Positions 32,110-45,300 of a stretch of 64,000 nt of DNA are shown one piece after another (position 1 is the stretch's first letter; each line of letters starts with the position of its first letter). Position numbers and translations under genes: made by a program. Origin of the DNA: Trichobilharzia szidati (Eukaryota; Platyhelminthes; Trematoda; Strigeidida; Schistosomatidae). The DNA lies in the NCBI GenBank assembly GCA_944472155.2, contig OX235272.1:81102020-81166019 (forward strand), read 5' to 3'. A model generated the notes under the pieces. The model searched no databases. It saw nothing but the letters and a program-made list of their open reading frames with translations, and was not told the origin of the DNA.

Positions 32110-33467
32110 GTTTACTCTTGTATTATTTTTAAGTAACAATAGTTGGTGTCTATTCTCGACTGTTGCCCCCTAGGGGAGAAAATTATAAGTAAACTGTTTC
32201 AAGGAGCTTCAATAGTCATGACTAATAAATATCATGCGATGATTAGGAAATAATAAAACTTAAAATCTTTTTCGAAGACAAGAAAGCTGTTTTACTTCAG
32301 TGATTCACACATTGTTTAACACTTAGTTTAAAATTTAATCTCTTTTTAAAAAGTCCGCCCAAGGCTAGAAGCATTTTTATTACCCCATTAAAACAAAACA
32401 ATAAATTAAGATTTATCACATTTATTTATTATTACTAGTTTCATCTTATGTATGCTGGTTTTCTTTACTTTCTTCTGTGCACTTCATACATACACAGAAG
32501 AAGGAAATAAAAAGTAAATTAACAAGTTTACAACAAATAATTATGAGACTAAGACTAAACACTCTACATTTATAATACAACATAGATATAATATACTACT
32601 TTTAAAATTGCCGCTATCACAAATAATAACAACAAAAAACATGTAAAGTTGGTATTTAAACAAATGATAAAGTGTTCAATGTTCAATACCGTTAGATTTC
32701 TTATCCTCTTTTACTAAAAATAAAATAAGTCAATAAAGTCAATTAAAAACTGATGGAATACCAATTTAAATAAATTAAGATAGATAGATAGATAGAAAGA
32801 AAGTAATTTATACAAATAATTATTATAATTGTTGAAATTAGTATTGGTTGCATGAATGAAGTAGTATCACAAAATAAATACATCAAATAAATAAATATGA
32901 CTAACTAAATACAACGCACACACACACTATATGCTGCATAGATTAATGTGACAACAAACCTTAAGTGTACAATGAAATATGAACTGTCTTACATGTACAT
33001 ATCTTGAATATACGTTTAAGCAAACATGGATCAATTCAGAAAAGAAGAAGAGGGACAGAAATATTTGAATATGGCGCCAAATAAACTACTTTACAATTTA
33101 GTTTAAATCTTTCACTAATGAAATAATAAAAATAATATGAGCTAAAAATAAATAAGAATATTTAAATAAATAAATAAATGAAACCAACAGGAGACTAATC
33201 AGCCTCCTACACAAGTCACTACATACAGTATACACAGTAAGATGAAAGAATAAATTACGCAGATAAACAGGAATATACAAAAACAAGTGACACGGTGAAA
33301 TGCTTCGTTAATATACACGTATGGATGTATGTGTGTATGTATGGATATATGAATACAAGTTATAGATAGATAGACTAAACTAACGGCTAACAACAACAAT
33401 AACACCAACAACAAAATGAAAGTGGGATAATATTTCGCAAGTATGCGACGACATCACTTAATAACAA
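32110..33467 (-). other. Probable 3' UTR and downstream flank of the TMEM185-like gene
   Basis: A-rich on the plus strand (T-rich on the sense strand of the gene), with (AAAT)n near 33160-33180 and GATA repeats near 32780-32800. Several AATAAA-like motifs are readable on the minus strand (for example around 32413-32430), but the used site cannot be chosen. No open frame of note. Confidence 0.35.
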
Positions 33468-33690
33468 CTAATCAGGATGAAGTAGACGCTCTGAATAATA
33501 ATAGGAATTGTGAAAATGAGAAGCATCTGTTGTAAGGCTAGTATTTGGCCAGTTGATATTTTTCGGGTTATTTGTTGAACACCAACTACAACAACCAATT
33601 GTACAATTTGGACAAGTTTTTATATTGTGCGGATTGGAAACCTCGGAAATATTAGATGAATTAGGAATAATGGGCGGTGGAGGAGTAACG
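33468..33690 (-). CDS. TMEM185: TMEM185-like gene, proposed terminal exon
   Basis: The minus strand shows a pyrimidine-rich tract ending GCTAG (33691-33695), then an open frame of 73 codons to TAG at 33468-33470. Its first base completes the codon left open by a GTAAGT donor at 38031-38037 in the big exon (TT+C, Phe). The join reads QFVTPPPPIIP, which resembles the KYVPPPPKL tail of vertebrate TMEM185 proteins, as remembered from the family. The remainder is Asn/Ser-rich with a Cys cluster (CPNCTIGCCSWC) of zinc-binding appearance that vertebrate members are not known to have. The exon is therefore supported by splice signals, phase and homology of the tail, though not by transcript data. Confidence 0.7.
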
Positions 33691-34289
33691 CTAGCAAATA
33701 AAAAAAGATGTTAAGGATGATAAGGTTATTTCGAGGCTAACTACACACATACAATACACTAAAGAAAATAAACTACCCATCTGTTTATTTCATAACTAGT
33801 AAATTTTAATCAATAATACAGGGTAAATCAAATATAAACAAGAGTTAAATGTCATTCTTTAAGCAGACCCAACTAGTATTAAAGATATCATTATTGGTAA
33901 GATAGAAATCTCCATCAACCCCAAAATAAATACCACAAGTACACTAGTCGTGTTAGTAATAAGTGCCTGAAATGATGATGAAAAAACAGACCACCTGAAC
34001 ACTGATATGATAACGACGATAATTCATTACAGCAGAGAAGGATCGTTCACACTAAAAATATTACTCGCCCAGATTTTTCTCTTGGCGGTGACCACCGTCT
34101 AGCTCAGTAATTACCAGAATACGTTGGTATGTTTTGCGCGTCCTATCCATTGCAGTGTACGACTGTATACAGCAGTGGTGATCTTGTTTTTTCTTAAATG
34201 ACCACTAATTTCACATAACACCTTAATTAGTATTATCAACTATCATAGGCAATGATTATTTGCCCATAGATCCAGAAAACACATTATTT

Positions 34290-35830
34290 CATACATTTAT
34301 TCCCCTTAATGAATTTGAATGAAGCAAGAACAATGGTTTTTGCAAAATAAAATGGCACCATCATTTATTTCGTTGGCTTCTCATCAGCTGCTTACAGCCT
34401 AAAGACACTATTAAGTATATCTACAGAAGCAATTTCATGCATACTTGCACAGAGTTCGTTTTTAAATGAAAAAAATTAGTATACGCATACAATAATAATA
34501 ATCACTTTACCCCGAACAATAATGACCATACACAATGGAAACTTTCGACATTATGCAATCAGATGAAAGAGAGGGTGAAAATATCCAGTTACCAGGGTAA
34601 GGAAAGACTGATAACCGCTTCTTTCTGAATGCATAAATCAGGTTTCAGGTGCTTGATGGAGATTACTTCGACAAACCTAAGGAGAATTGAACTCTTTTCC
34701 CTATAGGTAATTTTGAACGATCTCGCGACGCCAACTTCATGACCCGTGTCAACGAGATGCCTGGCAATGATATTATTGTAAGCGTTTGTTCCCTGTAGAC
34801 ATAGACTTTTTGGTACATGTTCAGAAAATCGAAAGTATGCCCTTCTTTCTGTTCTTCCAATGAAACTGCTCCAGCAGATACACGTAAATTTGTGTAAACG
34901 GTTGGAGTTAACATGAGAAGGATATCTGTGCACTTTTGATTATACAAAGAGCAAGTTGTTCGATAGACTGGGACTAGCTTAGCTGCAGGATAAGCTTTGC
35001 CTAGTGGTGTTCTCAATCTGTTGAGAATTGCTGTAATATTTTCACCTTTAAAATCAAGTTGAATGTAGATGGGCTTTCTCCAGTGTGATTTGCTTGACAT
35101 TTGAGCTTTCAGATCTTCCGTATTTGCTACTCAACTTCTGTTCGAGAAACATGAATTCTTTCTCCAATTTCTCTGTCGAGCATAATCTCCTAGCTCTAAA
35201 GTAAAGAGTCTTGACTCCATTATGGATAAGATTTTATTTTGATAAGTCACACAGTGTTACACAGTAATATTAACCGATGACGTTTCGAGCACCAATTATT
35301 GCTCATAATCATATCAAGCTACTCACACAACTTTCTCCTTCATGTATATACAGTGCCCAAGTTATATACTTATATCTATAGAGTCTTGACTAGTCCTTGT
35401 TTAAAGCTATTTGGACAGAAACTATTACACTGTGGGTATTGTCCTTTCCATGTAGGCTTTCGGTAAATTGACTTCTGGAGACTACCATCTTCTACCATCA
35501 AACGCCTGAAACCCGATTTATGCGTTCAGAAAGAAGCGGTTATCAGTCTTTCCTTACCCTGGTAACTGATTACGTAACGTCGAAAGTTTCCATTGTGTAT
35601 GATCATTATTGTCCGGCATAAAGTGATTATTATTATTATAAACATTGTATGCGTGTATTAATTTTTTTCGTTTAAAAATGAAGTTTGTGTATGTTAAAAT
35701 TGCTTCTGTAGATATACTTAATAGTGTCTTTAGGCTGTAAGCAGCTGATGAGAAGCCAAACAAATAAATGATGCTACCATTTTATTCCGCAAAAACTGCT
35801 TTTCTTGCTTTATTCAAAAACAATATTTAT
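34290..35830 (-). mobile_element. Penelope-like element with GIY-YIG endonuclease and inverted 3' end, inside the TMEM185-like intron
   Basis: The minus frames at 34663-35100 and 34589-34933 overlap by one frameshift. The first has the RT-endonuclease linker (YIQLDFKGENIT, TPLGKAYPAAKLVPVYRTT). The second has the GIY-YIG part (FTCICWSSFIGRTERR, HLVDTGHEVG, PDLCIQKEAVISLSLPW). The 3' UTR runs to about 34300. Its complement, including AGAAAGAAGCGGTTATCAGT and GCTGTAAGCAGCTGATGAGA, reappears at 35500-35815, so both outer ends are 3' ends. The RT catalytic region is missing. Confidence 0.75.
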
Positions 35831-36750
35831 TTGTTTGAGTCATCTGAATAGCCAAAGTGAATCACAGAGAGAAAAACGAGAAATTTCAGTAATCGAATTC
35901 AGATTTTTGCACTACTATATAACTCAAACTTCGTATATTAGGATTGAAAGCAAAATACTTTAATTAATTGGCGGAAACTTCAAATTTATGCTTACACTTT
36001 TAGAAAAAAGTAGCTTTCAGTGAGTCTGTTTGATTCTTTCACTTAGAACTTTGTTACCTGAAACATACTTTTAACTTAACAGTTTATGTCACACTTGTTG
36101 TGCATGTACTTTCTCCATTTCTGTTGCTGGTTTAAAGACTTTCCCTATTCTTCAAAAGTTAGTCTCATGAAGTATGTGGATGATCTTACAGTCTTTGTTT
36201 CATATGACTGGTCATGAAAATGTTCATTATATAAACAGTTTCCTATAGATCCTTGTATATATCAACCTGTTTATGTTGGTCCCAGGGATGACTAAGACTA
36301 GTCTGGAGTGAGTCGGTCCCATGGATCTTGTAAAATCGATGGTCCTGTTACTTATCTTGGTACTAGTTTCTCTTTTAGTTCTCAATGGTCGTCTCATACC
36401 TTGTTGATTTTTCATCTGATCTACTACATAAAGAAGCTCAAACTCTCTGGTATGAACCAGACACTTGTTTTGAAATGTATCTTTTTATTCTACCTATATT
36501 TATGTATTTTACCGCTTTCTGCATTCCTAAACTTCTCAAAAGAGACTATGTTACACTAATTAGGACTTCCATTGCACTTAACTGCTTGCACAGCACAACT
36601 AAAAGCACTACTTTAACCCCATACTTTATTCAGTAAGCATCTTATGTGACGGGAGAAATATTAGAACAGAACCAATTTACTAACTTTCTAATCTATACAT
36701 AAATAATCATGTTTCTACTTGCAATCACTTATTTATTCAAGTGTTGTTTT
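35831..36750. other. Intron sequence of the TMEM185-like gene, nothing recognised
   Basis: Frames up to 83 codons exist on both strands without family resemblance or splice context. Confidence 0.4.
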
Positions 36751-36756
36751 GCAAAG

Positions 36757-36980
36757 AGTTGATTGGTTAAAGGATTTCATCATGAGCTGACACATCGGTT
36801 AGAGAAGCATTGAAACACCTGGACGTACTGGACAGCTGTTTCGTCCTAGTTTGGGACTCTTCATCAGTACACACCCACATCGCCAGGGTTCAAAGCCAGG
36901 ATCTTCCTGTTACAAGGTGGGCTCGTAGACCATTAAGCCACGTGGACCCTATCCAATGGCCCCTGAATTCCAACTTCCGT
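36757..36980 (-). repeat. Best-preserved Sm-alpha-like SINE, hammerhead fold nearly complete
   Basis: On the minus strand: box A-like GGCTTAATGGTCTACGAGCC, box B-like GGCTTTGAACCC, then at 36870-36825 stem I GTACTG/CAGTAC (6 of 6), core ATGAAGA, stem II GTCC/GGAC (4 of 4), loop CAAACTA, GAA, palindromic stem III ACAG/CTGT, C. The only departure from a canonical type hammerhead (CTGANGA...GAA) is C3 to A. The 3' body follows to AATCCTTTAACCAATCAA. It lies in the intron of the TMEM185-like gene, in sense orientation. Confidence 0.8.
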
Positions 36981-37439
36981 CAACGCACTTATTTATTAGT
37001 ATCCACATTGATATTGGTACTAACAGCAATTAATCCATGTTCTTTCTTTTGGAGATATTTTTATAAGGATGAAGCAAGTTTGTTGCAGTGTTAAAACCCT
37101 GAAAAAAACCATACTGCTTCAAAAATACTGTTGAGAATAAGGCAGGTATTATTGTTGCCATTATTACCATTATGAGTACATCTGAGGTTAAGCAGTTTGC
37201 ACTTCATTTCATCAAAAAAATGAACCACATAAAAAATTTTGTTCACACTGTTATAACGATTTTATCTTAAACAGTATATAGTACAAACTTTTTACACTTA
37301 TAAAGAGTTATCTTCCTATACATTTTAGTGGGTGATGGTAAAATTCATTTGAAACTAGTCACAATATCCAAGTGAAACTACAAGGAAATCGTTATTTCAA
37401 CTCTTTTCATTTCTTTCACTAACCAAATGTGTGTCCAGG

Positions 37440-37985
37440 CAATTGGTGCTCGGTTATACTGAACGAACCAAGCTCGAAGACACCGCGTAATTCCACCAGA
37501 TGAAAAATGAATAGGACACGTGACCTACTAGTCAGTCGATGAGGTTGTGAAGCCACATCGACTGAGATGACTACGACTCGTGTTGTGCGTGTCTGTGTGC
37601 CGAGCCACGGCCTTCAATGACGGGAAATGTTAGCTGACATACGGTCAGGTTGGAAAAGTGCTAGTGGTGGTCAAACTAAAACTTGGGGTCAATCCATGAA
37701 ATCTTTGACAGCTAGTTTAAGCCACACAGAGAGGGATAGGATGTCTGTTTGGCGTCCTCTGGGTGCTAAGAACCAATGGCTGGAAACAATTGGTGATATG
37801 GCGCAAAATCGTTCTCAGTGGCACAGATCTCCCATATCCATTAAACCCTAACTTTTTCCCCATGTTATAATCCGTTTCTCCGGATATTTCTGCTTATTAC
37901 TCTCTTTTGTCTAGCTTTGTATGCTGCAAGGGGTGTGGCAACTCGAAACTTTGCACTTCTGTGCAATTTCAATTGCAATAAAGCT
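37440..37985 (+). mobile_element. Diverged LINE 3' fragment of the (CAGA)n-tail family
   Basis: Codons for a GSGWKRASGGQTKTW-like stretch (here SGWKSASGGQTKTWGQSMKS) and QWLETIGDMAQNRSQW are readable at 37640-37825. The 3' UTR ends ACTTCTGTGCAATTTCAATT with an AATAAA near 37976. Antisense to the host intron. Confidence 0.6.
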
Positions 37986-38037
37986 ACCGTACACTTTCAA
38001 ATAAATGAAATATAATTATGATTTTACAAAGACTTAC

Positions 38038-39215
38038 AACTGAACTTCTGGTGCATTCGAGTGATATGAATTCACTGTTGTCGTTGTTGTTGTTGTATTA
38101 TTCACATCACCATTATCCCCATGATATCGAGATATTCTCCACAAACCAGTTTTACTAATACGATTATTGGCACAAAGTTGTAAGGTTGGACAAGACTCAA
38201 ATATTGCAAGGAGTACATTACGATTTAATCCAAACCACCAGGGATTCCCAGGACCAGATGATAATGAAGCATACAAGAACATACTGACTAATACAGGAAT
38301 ACATATTAATAACGCACTACCTTTTGAAGCAGAAAGATAGCCATCAAGTCTTAAGCCTAACAGTATCAGTGAAGTACACAGGAAAATAACTACTAACAAA
38401 TGTGAAGCATAATAACATACAGATAATCTGCGTTGGGCTACAGGAATAAAAAAAGCTGTAAAATATGTAATCAGTGCAACCGTTAGTCCTGCTAAACAGA
38501 ATAAAAACCCCATCGCTAACAAGATGAACGAGGGAATAAAAGTAACAATCCAGTTAGAACGAATCCAACTGTCAAGTCGAGCAATCAAGAATAGAAGTTG
38601 TAACAGATTAGCAGCAATGCACAATTCCAATGTAAAAGAGCATACATGACGTGAACGTGGCATAACAACGAAAGGATCTGGACTATTGCTGTTATTGTTA
38701 TTGGTTAAAGACCTTGTTTGATGTTGTCTTCGACGTCGTGAGTTTGCTGAGAACGTCGCTCTTGAGTCGATCATAACAAAAAGAAATCCAAACACTCCCA
38801 AAGTGCCTACAACTAGCAATGGTGACAAAATAGTTAAGTAGGTGAGATTAGATGATGCAACTGAGAGATGAATACATAACAACACTTCAGAACACATTAT
38901 AAGAAAATGGAAAAATGCTGATACAGACATTGCCTGAATATAAGGTAAAGCAGGATCTTCATTAACAACAAAAGAACTACGGTCTAAATCTTCGACATGA
39001 ATTCTCCAATGCTTACACCAAACTATTAAACCAACTAACCAACCAACAAAAACAATAGTTTTCCATAACCAAAGTGGTAGAAATATTGCCCAATAAGGGA
39101 TCATTAAGATATTGTCCATTCTAGCAGCGATCAACAGCAACCAAAGGCTGACACAGACACAAATGCACGCAGTACCTTCATTGAGATTTTCAAGCGACTT
39201 TTGAAAAGAAGCCAT
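38038..39215 (-). CDS. TMEM185: TMEM185-like multipass membrane protein, main exon
   Basis: The exon encodes residues 1-392. It matches the TMEM185 family along its length: ARMDNILMIPYWAIFLPLWLW at 31-51 corresponds to the [21 protein letters not shown] segment, and ARLDSWIRSNWIVTFIP (212-228) and GLRLDGYLSASKG (287-299) are the second and third such blocks. The family hallmark GNPWWFG is at 323-329, followed by a conserved-looking FESCP segment. Hydrophobic segments lie at about 16-31, 40-66, 94-117, 124-149, 192-212, 222-258, 268-289 and 301-316. The loop at 153-190 is basic and Asn-rich, and residues 374-380 are poly-Thr. Translated straight on it would end after QL at TAA, but that stop lies within CAGTT/GTAAGT, a good donor. 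Spliced to 33690 the protein has about 466 residues. The function of the family is poorly known. A possible 5'-UTR acceptor lies at about 39374. Confidence 0.85.
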
Positions 39216-42200
39216 TTGAATTGATAGTCAGTTTAATAAATGCTTGCACATATACATAGAGAATTGATATGTTGTAAAAGTTATTCAAGGGATAGGGATA
39301 GAACTGATAACAAACTTTTCACAGCTTTAAGAAATGTATTCCGATCATGTTTGAGTTAGCCATACTGGAACCTACAATAAGATACATGAAAGAATAACAA
39401 TTTAGTATTCATTTTAAAAAAAAGTAAACTACCTTAAAATTGAAGGTGTACTATATTGGTTTATCATGTAAATTAGAGACGAGATCAAAATATTGGTGTA
39501 AAAGGGCGTGAGTGAGGGTGAAATAAAAGTCTGGGTAGTAGTAAGATCGAAATCGGTGTTCTCCAAATCCCTGTTCCAGCACTTTACGAGTTCCAGCTGC
39601 TAACCCGTTCACCATTGACTATAACCATCACATATATCAGACAGCTGCCATGTGAATGGCTGATATGTAGCTATCTGTTCATCAGCTGAGCATTTCAAGT
39701 CGTGATTGAGAATACACGCTGACCTGGTTAGCAGTTGGGACTCAGAGCTCAGATGGTGGAGTACGAGAGTGATAACTTAGAGGCCACTGATTCGAATACT
39801 GCTACGATCCAGAGTAATTTCATCCCCAACCATCGTCCATTAAATTAGTAGCAGTCAGCTATCTTAAATAGTTTCACTGTTGATAAACTCAGAATTCTTG
39901 TAGAGCGGGAACTTGTTTTTAAAAAACCGACTTAAGTGATTTTATGAAATCGCACGTGTGCATACAAAGTAATGTGTGCAGTGTATACATTTCGAGCGAT
40001 TTTGTCCAATAAAAGGATTACCGATACTGACAAGTGTTTTATCATGCGTTTTGTTGATCTGGTCCATTTTTCTTTATAAACAAAACTGCAACAAAATGTG
40101 GAGGGTTCGGAACATTAGTGGGCCAACTTAAAAATGATACAAGAGAACCCAGCATGACAATAGGGGATAAAAGAAAAGTTAGAGTTCACAGGCAACTTTA
40201 TGCGTTTAAATAAATATAAATAAAATTTATGAATGATACATTGATAGACATTTAATTCGAGTTGGTAGTTTTGTCTGGATAAAGCTTCCTATATCGTACT
40301 TGTGATCCAATACACCAAGTTGACCTAAAATATACAACTTTCTAATATTCAAGATAATTTAAGCCCACAATATGTAGGTGTTTCAGTGAAGAGTTCTACC
40401 TACCATTGCATTGAGTGGTAGATGGAATCTGGCTCAATTTGGGGTTAGAAAATAAACGGTGTTAGCTATGCTAAACCGTAAAATAAAGCAAAAACAGGAT
40501 CGTGGGTTAGATACTATTGTCCATAAAAAAAATTCACATTCTAATAAGTACTTAAACATTGATTCATCTCACCTAAAATTGACTGGGGTGTTTTATCAGA
40601 TTTTAATGTAATCGAGACAACAGCCTGACTAGTAAATCAAGATTTAAATAATCAAGTCAAACAAATAAGGAAGACATTACCAATGAATATCTACCAGATT
40701 TTATTTAGAAAAGTATTAAGACCCATAAGACAGTAGTGGTAATATAAATGGTTAAAAAAAAAATATTAAAAAGGAACCGAAAGCACCGATAGTACTAATA
40801 CATAAAGAAGGAGAATCAGATTGCCTAAACAGTATTTTTAATAAGGTTAAAATTAGGGTTGCAATATCTGCTGTTTAATCTTAAAAATCCAGTAAACCCA
40901 ATCCGGCAAATTCACATAACTTACCAAATATTGAGTGGTCACTGTGAGGTCAATTACATAAACAAACTAGTAGATCGGAGTCAGTTAGATAACTGAAAGA
41001 TACGGAAGTAGCTAGATATCCAGAATGACTGACCCCACTAAGTTAAGAAACTAAAGTAAAAAGTCTGGCCATTGCAATGCATTCAGATGCATGTAATCGC
41101 AATAGCGTGAGATGCAGTAAGTGTATTAAAAAGCAATGTAGTTAAGTGAAGCGGTTAACCACCAAATAAACTCCAAACAAGTGCAACTGAAATAACACAA
41201 CTCTGGATATACGGAAAATTGCAATAAAAACAAGAAGTAAGGCCATAAAAAACAAGTCATGTGAATATACTGGTGAGATTATGAGCGAAAATTAGGCTTG
41301 AAACGTTATTTAGTTTTTAATACCATGTCGCTGTTATATCAAATAAACTTATCTAATGTGGAGTGAACAGACGCTAGACCGTACACAGAACAGTACTAAA
41401 GCTAATTCCCTCACTGTTATCACAGGGTCTTTTGTAAGCACATTGTTAATTATATATATTCCACGATCATTCAAAAAAAGCTGTTGTGAAAAGTTAATCC
41501 CATAAATCCAGAATATGTAACCGGTATTATCAGAGTCGCCAAGTGAAAAAGGATAAACTGGAATAAAAAAATTGGAGGCAGTTTTGGGAAATATTATGGC
41601 AAATTAATGAAGAAATTAAGAGGAAGTGAAGCACTTCCACTCTCCCCCAAAAGTAGGCTTCTCTTGAATTACCTCCAGATTTCCATAAAAAGCCCTACTG
41701 AATTTCCCAAAACCCATAGGTTCGCCCTGAAATTTCCTCTCGATAACCCAGCAAAACAAATTGCCCTAAACTTATTCCCGGAGAATAACATGTGTCAGTA
41801 TGCGCATACGTTTCGCACACTCCTAAAAGACATACGGTCCAAAACTGACTTTCAGAAATATCGGGAAGCAGACTAACATTTACGGTCGATAATTTTACTC
41901 ATTCCAATAACACCAGAAAAATTTGTCCAAAAAGATAATCATCTCAAGGAATGAGAGAAGGAATGTTTGCGGTCTGTCTATTACGTTTTATATTACTTTT
42001 GATATTCTTGAAGTAACATGAAAGTGATGAAGAGTTTCGCACCAACAATTAATTGAAAACTTGTTGCGACACCTTCGTTATTCGAGCGAGATAGGTTCAA
42101 TAGACAATGCGTGATGGATTCATAATAATTCATAGGTTCACACCAAAATCAGAAAGGAAACAAAGTGCTGAACAAAAAAATCTACTCCTCTCAAATATTT

Positions 42201-42334
42201 TTCATCAACTAACTGAATAGAGAGGAACGTATCTCCATACCTGCTCATCTCACAGATCCGGCACAGCAAGTTGGAGTAATGGAACTTTTATCGTAGTTTG
42301 TCCCGCTTCATCCAACATGCTCCATGCTCTTCAT
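39216..42334. other. Intergenic region, nothing recognised
   Basis: It contains the presumed 5' flank of the TMEM185-like gene (39216 to about 39430, with a pyrimidine-rich tract and AG on the minus strand near 39374). Otherwise AT-rich sequence without repeats shared with the rest of the window. An 89-codon frame at 41607-41876 resembles nothing known to me and lacks splice sites. Confidence 0.4.
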
Positions 42335-45300
42335 GCGTCGGTGGCACAGCGGTTAGGACGCTCGCCGACCCTGCATATGGTCAGGTGTTCGATCCCCGGC
42401 CGACGCACTAACCTCGCCTAGACTACTAGCTCACTAGTATTCTAGCCCGAATAAAGAGGGAGGGTTGGGGCGTGGTGCTAGCAACTCCACCCCCAAAACT
42501 TAACCAAATCGCTACAGAAACTTCAAAGGACAAATATATTAAAAATTCTACAAATACAAACAATGACCTTAATTCTCGTTGGAATCGGGGAAGTGAAATG
42601 ACGCAGGCTGGTGAAAGCCTTCGGGAAGCCAGTCAGCCGATGTGCCTTCTTTCGATCAAAGCGAAAATAAGGATCGGGAGGTGGAATATTCGTACAATGT
42701 ACGAAACTAGAAAGGCTGCCCAGGTAGCCGCGGAAATGAGGAGATATAAAATAGAAGTATTGGGAATCTGCGAGAGCAGATGGAGCGGATGTGGAAGGAG
42801 CCAACTACCAACTGGAGAGACAATAATCTACTCCGGTCACCCAGAGGACGATCACGAGCACATCGAGGGAGTGGCCATCATGATGTCCCCAACAGCGGCT
42901 AAAGCTCTCATGCAGTGGGAATCAATCTCCTCCAGGATAATGACAGCCAGGTTCAACTCAAAAGGAAGGAAGGTTACAATCATTCAATGCTATGCGCCTA
43001 CAAACGTCTCAGAACAAGAGAAGAAGGAGGTTTTCTACAGTCAACTACAAACAGTAATGGACAACGTACCAAAGACAGATGTCAAAATCCTGATGGGTGA
43101 TATGGATGGGAAGCTGGGGAGAGACAATACAGGAAGAGATCTCACCATGGGTCGCGAGGCCCTCGGTGAAATGAACGAAAATGGTGAACACTTCTCAGAC
43201 TTCTGCGCCTTCAATTATTTGGTGATTGGTGACAGTGTGTTCAAACACAAGGGTTTACACAAGGCGAAATGGATTTCACCAGATGGACACATCAAAACCA
43301 GTTAGACTTCATTTCAATCTCAAGGAAGTGAAGATGGAGCCTACTGGACACAAGATCGAGGAGAGGAGCAGATGTGGGCTCAGACCACTATCTAGTACAA
43401 GGGACTTTCAAGATGAAGTTAAAAGCCTCGAGGATAGTTGGGGATAGACCACAATGCAAGTTCAACACTCAATAACTGAAGGACACAACCACGAAGGACA
43501 TTTCCACTGGAGCTGTCAGAGCAAAGCAGGAAACACTACGTTACATCACGGAAGAATCATCCGTGGAAAACCATTGGAACTCTCTGAAGGTGATTTTCAA
43601 CGAAAAGTGTTCAACGGTTTCAGGAAGAAGGAAGAGACAAGACAAGGAATGGCTTTCAACGGACACTTGGAAGCTAATAGAGGAGCGGAGAATGGTGAAA
43701 GAGAAAATGATTCAATGCAAAGACGGACAAGAGAAAGAGACGCTGAGCTCAACTTACACAGCACTGGACAAAGAAGTGAAAGAGAGTGCCAGGAAGGACA
43801 AAAGACAATTCTACGACAATCTGACCATTGAAGCTGAGAAGGCAGCAGGTAAAAGGGACCTGAGGACATTATATCAGATAACCAAGTCTCTATCCGGGAA
43901 GAGATCAACACAAGTGAAACCTATAAATGACAGCCAAGGGAACCCAATTACCAAGGAAGAAAACAGATTAAACAATGGGCGGACTACTTCAAAGGACTCT
44001 TGAACCGACCACCACCTGCAACCCGTCCAGAAATACCAACAACAGCACGTACACAACTGCAAGTTGACACCAATCCTCCAACGAAAGCTGAAGTCTTGAA
44101 TGCAATCAAGCTTCTGAAAGCTGGAAGAGCAGCTGGACCAGATGGAATACCCCCGGAAGCACTGAAAGCGGACCCAGAAACGACAGCAGATATATTGACT
44201 CCATTATTGCAAAAGATCTGAAAAGAGGGAAAGGTGCCTACTGACTGGAGGAAAGGTTACTTTGTGAAACTACCAAAGAAGGGCGACCTAGGACTCTCAA
44301 GAACTGGCGAGGAATCATGCTCCTGTCGACGCCAAGGTAAATCCTGAATCGCATCATCCTGGAGAGAATGAAGGACGCACTGGATACAGAACTCCGACCA
44401 GAACAAGCTGGATTCAGGAAAGGCAAATCATGTTCTGACCAAATTGCAACTCTACGCATCATCATCGAACAAAGCATGGAATGGCAATCAAACCTCTACC
44501 TCAACTTTATAGACTTTGAGAAGGCCTTCGACAGCGTTGACCGCGAAGTAATTTGGAAACTACTCGAGTACTACGGCGTACCCCAAATATTCATCAACCT
44601 TGTTCAACAGCTGTACGACAACGGCACATGTCAAGTGATCCACAACGGAAAACTCAGTGAGGCGTTTGGAGTAAACACAGGAGTCAGACAAGAGTGCTTA
44701 TTAATCTCCAATGATATTCCTAATTGTGGTGGACTGGATTATGCGTCAGACAGTGGGAAACGAGAAGACAGGGATATCCTGGACCGACGTGAGGAACCTA
44801 GAAGACCTGCATTTCGCGGATGATTTATGTTTGATGTCACACAAAATCGAAGACTTACAAGCGAAAACCGACAAACTGGTCGAAGGAGCAGAAAAGACAG
44901 GACTCCAGGTGAACATAGACAAGACCGAGGTTATGAAAATAACCAACAACAACAACAACAGCAGCAGCAACATCCACCGCCAATCACCATCAACGGGAGG
45001 GATTTGAAAGTGGTTACTTCATTCAATTCTCTAGGGAGCATTGTCACAACTACAGGAGGAACCAACGATGATGTCAAATCGAGAATTGGGAAGGCGAGAA
45101 ACACATCCATCAACCTGAAACCAATCTGGAAATCTTTGTCACTCAGCCTGAATCAACAACAAAATTCGGATTTTCAATACAAACGTCAAGTCAGTCAGTT
45201 GTTCTATACGGATCAGAAACTTGGAGGGTCACAAAGAATATTTCCAACAGCCTGTCGCAGACCTTTATCAATAACTGTCTTTGCTCTATACTCAAGATCA

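Noticed and set aside
41607..41876. 89-codon frame with atypical composition
   Set aside because: No splice signals, no resemblance, and the surrounding sequence is non-coding; likely chance.
43597..43911. 104-codon minus-strand frame
   Set aside because: Shadow of the RTE polyprotein on the opposite strand.
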